From positions 1 through 25,761 of the forward strand of contig JASHPP010000452.1 of the NCBI GenBank assembly GCA_030038035.1: DNA of 25,761 nt. The letters run 5' to 3'. Each line of letters starts with the position of its first letter. Within the stretch, counting starts at the first letter, position 1. Under the pieces are notes generated by a model. The model saw only the letters and a list, made by a program, of their open reading frames with translations, searched no databases and was not told the DNA's origin. Positions 22,186-25,761 of this stretch are shown piece by piece. The position numbers were made by a program, and so were the translations under genes. The stretch comes from Trebonia sp. GTDB taxonomy: Bacteria > Actinomycetota > Actinomycetes > Streptosporangiales > Streptosporangiaceae.

Positions 22186-22761
22186 CTAATCGCCAACGGC
22201 CCGCATCGTGGCGTCGGCGTACTGGTCGTAGAGCTGGTCGCCGAGCCGGTCGGAGATGTCGATGACCTGCGCCGAGATCTCCACGCGCTCGGTCTGGACC
22301 TGGTATGCGGCCTGCGCACGCTGATACTCGGCCGCCCGCCAGCTCGCCTGCTCGGCGTCAGCCATTGCGGCCTCGCGCAGAAGGAGAACGTACATGCCGA
22401 GCATTACCGCGGGCGGGACGCAGACCCACCAGGGCGTGAGCGTGAGAATCGTGCAGCTCGCTGCCGCTGCGGTCAGGGTGACGAGCATCGTCAGCAGGCG
22501 GCGGCGGGCCTGCAGCACGCGCGATCGAGACAGCGGCGGCGCAGAGTAGTAAGCCGGAGCCTGCCGGGGCCGGTCGGTCGGCTCTGAGTAAGCCCAGTCG
22601 GCCCCCTGGTCCTCGTATTCCTCCGCCGGCGAGTTCTCGCCGCCCAGCTCGTCTGCCTCGGCGTTCTCCGCGCCGAGCAGGTGCGGGCGCCGCAGCCATC
22701 GCGGAATGAGCACGAAAGCCCAGATGGCGACGATCGCGATATAGAGAATGGCGCTGCTCAA
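22186..22761 (-). CDS. divisome protein SepX/GlpR-like membrane protein
   Basis: A 191-residue membrane protein. The N-terminus (LSSAILYIAIVAIWAFVLIP, then RWLRR) is one transmembrane helix followed by a basic patch, the signature of the actinobacterial SepX/GlpR family. An acidic, disordered linker follows (ENAEADELGGENSPAEEYED), then a basic region (SRSRVLQARRRLL), two further hydrophobic segments and an Ala/Gln-rich C-terminal helix. In Streptomyces SepX supports septation; in Corynebacterium GlpR is the membrane receptor for the MoeA-like protein Glp. A moeA/glp gene lies in the same block here, which supports the call. Both possible starts are TTG. The one at 22761 gives the family N-terminus; the longer frame to 22818 adds a Pro/Gly-rich stretch encoded by a hairpin. 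Confidence 0.85.
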   Translation of the reverse strand: MSSAILYIAIVAIWAFVLIPRWLRRPHLLGAENAEADELGGENSPAEEYEDQGADWAYSEPTDRPRQAPAYYSAPPLSRSRVLQARRRLLTMLVTLTAAAASCTILTLTPWWVCVPPAVMLGMYVLLLREAAMADAEQASWRAAEYQRAQAAYQVQTERVEISAQVIDISDRLGDQLYDQYADATMRAVGD

Positions 22762-22762
22762 A

Positions 22763-22779
22763 GGGCCGCCCGGCGGCCC
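22763..22779. repeat. perfect 8+1+8 GC hairpin next to the sepX start
   Basis: GGGCCGCC-C-GGCGGCCC, one nt upstream of the TTG start at 22761 in the direction of transcription. In the mRNA it would form a tight hairpin over the ribosome-binding region; no Shine-Dalgarno is seen. It could limit translation or mark that the real start is elsewhere. Confidence 0.6.
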
Positions 22780-22982
22780 GGCAGCAGGAACGCCGACAGC
22801 CGTACTCGCAGCAGGCAAGATACGGAAACAGGCGTAGCCACGTCACGCACCGTAAAGGCCCAGGACGGACTTGACGAGCATTCCGCCCGGTGTGTCGCGA
22901 GATCGCGCGCACACTAACAACATCAGTGCCGGTATGCCACGGTGCCGACGGGCCGGCTCGCCCGGCAGAAAGCTCCGAGGGG

Positions 22983-23624
22983 TTACCCGGCGGCGAGCCG
23001 GGCTGACATGACTGTACTGCGCCAGCGGCGCAAGAGCCCGTTAGGCACGTCCTCGACGGTCAGCGCGTAGCAGATGTGGTCGTGCCAGGCCCCGTCGATA
23101 TGCAGGCATTTCCGCCGCAGGCCCTCCTCGCGGAAGCCGAGCTTCTCCACCACCCGGCGGCTGGCCTGGTTCTCCGGCCTGATCGTGGCCTCGACCCGGT
23201 GCAGCCCGACCCCGAAGAAGCACTGGTCAAGCGCCATCGCGAGCACCGTCGGCATGATGCCGCGGCCGGCGTAGGCCTCGTCTATCCAGTAGCCCACCTG
23301 GGCGGACCTGGACGAGCCCCACACGATGCTGCCCACGGTCAGCTGGCCGGCAAACTGGTCGTCGTAGGTGACAACCCAGGGCAACGTCAGGCCGCGCCGG
23401 GCCTCGCGTCGCATCGTCCTGGCCATGGCCACGTAAGGGCCCAGGCTCGAACGGTACAGCGGGGTCTCGGGATTAGTCGGCTCCCACGGCCGCAGCCACG
23501 ACGCGTTGCGGACACGCGCATCGCGCCAGATAGCGGCGTCCTTGACCTTGATGGGGCGAAGGCCCACGGGGGCGTCAAGTAGCGACGACTCCGTGAGCGT
23601 CACCCATCCGCGCGAACGTCCCAC
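22983..23624 (-). CDS. GNAT N-acetyltransferase, RimJ/RimL-like
   Basis: A 213-residue GCN5-related acetyltransferase. VGLRPIKVKDAAIWRDARVR is the first strand and helix of RimJ-type enzymes. The acetyl-CoA loop is in VGYWIDEAYAGRGIMPTVLA (Q/R-x-x-G-x-A/G). HRVEATIRPENQASRRVVEK, then LGFREEGLRRKCLHIDGAWH, is the conserved C-terminal part. RimJ acetylates the N-terminus of ribosomal protein S5; whether this homologue does so is unknown. Its place between molybdenum-cofactor genes and sepX/glpR matches the conserved actinobacterial order moeA-rimJ-glpR. The GTG at 23622-23624 is preceded by TAATGA (23632-23637) at leaderless distance. A second GTG at 23603 with GGATGG upstream is an alternative. 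Confidence 0.88.
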   Translation of the reverse strand: MGRSRGWVTLTESSLLDAPVGLRPIKVKDAAIWRDARVRNASWLRPWEPTNPETPLYRSSLGPYVAMARTMRREARRGLTLPWVVTYDDQFAGQLTVGSIVWGSSRSAQVGYWIDEAYAGRGIMPTVLAMALDQCFFGVGLHRVEATIRPENQASRRVVEKLGFREEGLRRKCLHIDGAWHDHICYALTVEDVPNGLLRRWRSTVMSARLAAG

Positions 23625-23715
23625 ATGACAATCATTACGTGAGCGCCGCCCAGTTCGCCATCGGGTCGTGTGACGAAACCAGCTGAATACCTATTGTGGC
23701 GACTTGCCGAGGTCG

Positions 23716-24207
23716 CTAGCTGCTCGGCGGCCGCGGGTGGTCGCCTCCGTGGACCTGTTCCACCACGTGAGCGAGCAGGTCACCCAGCACCGCCATGCCG
23801 TCGCGGACGCCGCCGGCCGAGCCGGGAAGGTTCACGATCAGGGTGGTGCCCGCCAGCCCGGCGAGGCCCCTGGAGAGGGCAGCGGCAGCGACGCCCGCTC
23901 CGATCCCGGCCGCCCGGATCGCCTCCGCGATGCCCGGAATCTCCCGGTCCAGCACGAGCATGGTCATCTCGGGGGTGAGATCGTTAGGGTTCACGCCGGT
24001 CCCGCCGGTGGTCACGACCACGTCGTATCCGGCCCCGATCGCCGCACGCAGGGCCTCCTCGACCGGCGCGCCGTCGGGCACCACGACCGGGCCGTCGACC
24101 TCGCAGCCGGCCTGGCGGAGCAGTTCGGCCAGCACCGGGCCTGACCGGTCCTCATAGACCCCCGCCGCGGCGCGGTTGGACACCGTCAGTGCCAGGGCCC
24201 TGATCAA
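23716..24207 (-). CDS. mogA: MogA/MoaB-family molybdenum cofactor biosynthesis protein
   Basis: A 163-residue MoCF-domain protein that adenylylates molybdopterin before metal insertion by MoeA. Diagnostic motifs are VVVTTGGTGVNPNDLTPEMT (the TTGGTG loop with the D-x-T-P-E that binds molybdopterin) and LIVNLPGSAGGVRDGM. The start LALTVSNRAAAGVYEDRSGP is the normal first strand and loop. The start is TTG at 24205-24207, overlapping the moaC stop (TTGA), so translation is coupled; the longer frame to 24450 lies inside moaC. In some actinobacteria this paralogue is called MoaB; sequence alone does not separate them. Acts in the cytoplasm. Confidence 0.92.
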   Translation of the reverse strand: MIRALALTVSNRAAAGVYEDRSGPVLAELLRQAGCEVDGPVVVPDGAPVEEALRAAIGAGYDVVVTTGGTGVNPNDLTPEMTMLVLDREIPGIAEAIRAAGIGAGVAAAALSRGLAGLAGTTLIVNLPGSAGGVRDGMAVLGDLLAHVVEQVHGGDHPRPPSS

Positions 24208-24701
24208 GGCCGGTGCCAGCTTCCGGTCTTGCCGCCCAGCTTCTCCTCGACTTTCACGTCGGTGATGACCGCAGCCGGGTCGATGGCCTTGACCATGTCG
24301 ATAAGGGCCAGCGCGCCGACGGTGACTGCGGTTAGCGCCTCCATCTCCACGCCGGTGCGGTCCGCGGTCCTGGTGGTGGCGGTGATCTGGACGCCCCGGT
24401 CGTGGACGGTCACGTCGACGACCACGGCGTGCAGGCCGATCGGGTGACACAGCGGGACCAGGTCGGGGGTCCGCTTGGCGCCCTGGATGGCCGCGATCCT
24501 GGCCACCGCGAGCGCGTCGCCCTTCGGCACGGTTCCCTCACGGAGGGCGGAAACGGCAGCCGCCGACAGCAGCACGGTGCCGCTAGCGGTCGCTGATCTC
24601 GCCGAGATGTCCTTTCCGGACACATCGACCATCCTGGCGTGCCCGGCTGAGTCCAGGTGGGTCAGCGCCTGGTCCGAAGAGGGCGCTTTGTCACGATTCA
24701 T
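24204..24701 (-). CDS. moaC: cyclic pyranopterin monophosphate synthase MoaC
   Basis: A 165-residue enzyme that, after MoaA, turns GTP-derived 3',8-cyclo-7,8-dihydro-GTP into cyclic pyranopterin monophosphate, the first committed steps of molybdenum-cofactor synthesis. Family motifs are all present: LTHLDSAGHARMVDVSGK near the N-terminus, LVPLCHPIGLH (81-91), TGVEMEALTAV (116-126), and DMVKAID with the catalytic Asp135 and Lys138, followed by KLGGKTG. Length is normal. The ATG at 24699-24701 follows a G-rich Shine-Dalgarno. The stop overlaps mogA. moaA, moaD and moaE are not in the window. Upstream lies a 19-bp hairpin separating it from moeA. Confidence 0.96.
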   Translation of the reverse strand: MNRDKAPSSDQALTHLDSAGHARMVDVSGKDISARSATASGTVLLSAAAVSALREGTVPKGDALAVARIAAIQGAKRTPDLVPLCHPIGLHAVVVDVTVHDRGVQITATTRTADRTGVEMEALTAVTVGALALIDMVKAIDPAAVITDVKVEEKLGGKTGSWHRP

Positions 24702-24728
24702 TCGACCCCCCCGGCCTTCTCCCCGCCG

Positions 24729-24776
24729 TTCTGGGTTGTTCTGGCGGTGCTACAACCCCGCCAGAACAACCCAGAA
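24729..24776. terminator. perfect 19-bp inverted repeat between moeA and moaC
   Basis: The 19 nt at 24729-24747 (TTCTGGGTTGTTCTGGCGG) and at 24758-24776 are exact reverse complements around a 10-nt loop. It begins 16 nt past the moeA stop on the minus strand and ends 27 nt before the moaC start. There is no U tract. It could be a terminator or attenuator, an RNA-stability element, or a short mobile repeat. Confidence 0.6.
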
Positions 24777-24792
24777 GCCAGAGTTGTCGGTC

Positions 24793-25761
24793 TCATGGCA
24801 GCTCCACCACGTCCACCGTCGCGCCCGCCTCGAGCGCGGTGACCTCCTCGGGCACGATGATGAGCGCGTTGGCCCTGGCGAGCGAGGCAAGCTGATGCGA
24901 GGCCTGGCCGGTGACCGGGGCGACCCGGCCCGCCTGGACGTCCAGGATCCCGCGCAGGAACGACCTCTTCTCGGCCGGGGACCGGACCGGCCCGGCGAGG
25001 ACGGCCGGGCGAGGGGCTGCGCGTTCCGATCTGAAATCTTGCAGCGCATCGAGCGCGGGCCTGACGAACAGGCAGAACGACACGTACGCGCTGACCGGAT
25101 TGCCAGGCAGCGTGAAGATCGGCGTGCGATCCGGGCCGACGACGCCGAACCCCTGGGGCATGCCCGGCTGCATCGCCACCTTGCGGAAGCTGACCGTGCC
25201 GAGCGTGGCCAGGGCGGCCTTGACCACGTCATGCTCGCCGCCCATGCTCACGCCGCCGGTGGTAAGCAGCACGTCGGCGTCGGCCAGCGCTTCCTCCAGC
25301 GCGGCCAGCACGGCCCGGGTGTCGTCGCGGACGATCGGGTGCCGCCGCGGGGCGCAGCCGGCCTCGCGCGCCGCGGCCGCCAGCATCGTCGCGTTGGACT
25401 CCCAGATCTGGCCGGGAACCAGCGCGGTGCCCGGCTCGACCAGCTCGTTCCCGGTGGAGATCACGTTGACTCGCGGGCGCGGCCTGGCCTGCACGCGGGC
25501 GTGGCCGGCCGCGGCGAGCAGTCCCACATGCACCGCGCCGAGCCGGGTACCGGCGGGCAGCAGCAGGTCGCCGGGCCGGGCATCATCCCCGGCCCGGCGG
25601 ACCGCGGACCCTGGCCCGGCCGGACTGCCGATCGACACGGTCTGGATGCCCCCGTCGGTCAGCTCGACCGGGATCACGGCGTCGGCGCCGGCCGGCATCG
25701 GCGCGCCGGTCATGATCCGGATGGCCGTGCCCGGCGAGATCGCGTGCGGGGCGGTGTCGCC
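24793..25761 (-). CDS. moeA: molybdopterin molybdotransferase MoeA / gephyrin-like Glp, 5' end beyond window
   Basis: The C-terminal ~322 residues of a MoeA/gephyrin protein; the gene continues past the right edge. MoeA inserts molybdate into adenylylated molybdopterin. Visible motifs are MTGAPMPAGADAVIPVE (domain II/III junction), INVISTGNELVEPG (written VNVISTGNELVEPG here), the MoCF loop LLTTGGVSMGGEHDVVK, TLPGNPVSAYVSFCLFVRPA, and a C-terminal beta-barrel domain IV. The reading frame remains open through 25761 (GDTAPHAISPGTAIRI precedes the first internal Met), so this is not a start. In Corynebacterium the paralogue encoded with rimJ and glpR, called Glp, is a divisome component, and the same neighbourhood here suggests this copy may be Glp-like. 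Whether it is an active enzyme, a division protein or both cannot be told from this fragment. Confidence 0.94.
   Translation of the reverse strand, partial: GDTAPHAISPGTAIRIMTGAPMPAGADAVIPVELTDGGIQTVSIGSPAGPGSAVRRAGDDARPGDLLLPAGTRLGAVHVGLLAAAGHARVQARPRPRVNVISTGNELVEPGTALVPGQIWESNATMLAAAAREAGCAPRRHPIVRDDTRAVLAALEEALADADVLLTTGGVSMGGEHDVVKAALATLGTVSFRKVAMQPGMPQGFGVVGPDRTPIFTLPGNPVSAYVSFCLFVRPALDALQDFRSERAAPRPAVLAGPVRSPAEKRSFLRGILDVQAGRVAPVTGQASHQLASLARANALIIVPEEVTALEAGATVDVVELP

Noticed and set aside
22819..22982. A small gene between sepX and the GNAT gene
   Set aside because: No frame has good codon bias or a ribosome site; only weak GC-rich inverted repeats are present.

Overview
The window is about 70% GC with strong G/C preference at third codon positions and frequent GTG or TTG starts. 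It carries a SepX/GlpR-type divisome gene beside molybdenum-cofactor genes, LuxR-LAL and XRE/NB-ARC/TPR regulators, and a probable F420-dependent luciferase-like oxidoreductase. Together these indicate a chromosomal segment of a high-GC actinomycete, Streptomyces- or Streptosporangiales-like. I cannot name the species.

Layout, left to right. (1) 1-4411: the possible 3' end of an unrecognised gene, then on the minus strand a DUF6582-like small protein, an alpha/beta hydrolase and a large LuxR-family ATPase regulator (LAL). (2) 4412-6586: a decayed fragment resembling the C-terminus of a DsbA/thioredoxin-fold protein, then a minus-strand pair (DUF8021-like protein and luciferase-like oxidoreductase) under a near-consensus promoter. 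(3) 6783-9777: a plus-strand, overlapping three-gene signalling operon of a sensor histidine kinase, a membrane protein that looks like a catalytically dead histidine kinase, and a response regulator. It closes with a perfect 20+1+20 nt inverted repeat that contains the stop codon. (4) 9868-16958: a divergent pair, an XRE-NB-ARC-TPR STAND protein (minus) and a ~1,267-residue membrane protein of unknown function (plus). (5) 16981-17798: an ArsR repressor/SRPBCC pair with GTGA overlap, whose promoter is bracketed by two copies of a TCAACC-N4-GGTTGA operator. (6) 17868-20897: two coupled flavin monooxygenase genes (minus) and a divergent, truncated third luciferase-like gene that still has a good promoter. 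(7) 20999-22112: a decayed integration locus with an IS3-like end, a frameshifted tyrosine recombinase and the probable target tRNA-Ala(CGC). (8) 22186-25761: a minus-strand core block of moeA/glp (cut by the window edge), moaC, mogA, rimJ-like and sepX/glpR.

The core block links molybdenum-cofactor synthesis to cell division: in Corynebacterium the MoeA paralogue Glp and its membrane receptor GlpR act together in the divisome, and the same neighbourhood appears here. The rest is accessory. The least explained parts are the STAND protein with its giant membrane neighbour and the kinase/pseudokinase operon. Several genes (histidine kinase, arsR, the truncated monooxygenase, the GNAT gene) have a -10-like hexamer ending 6-7 nt before the start codon, which suggests leaderless mRNAs.
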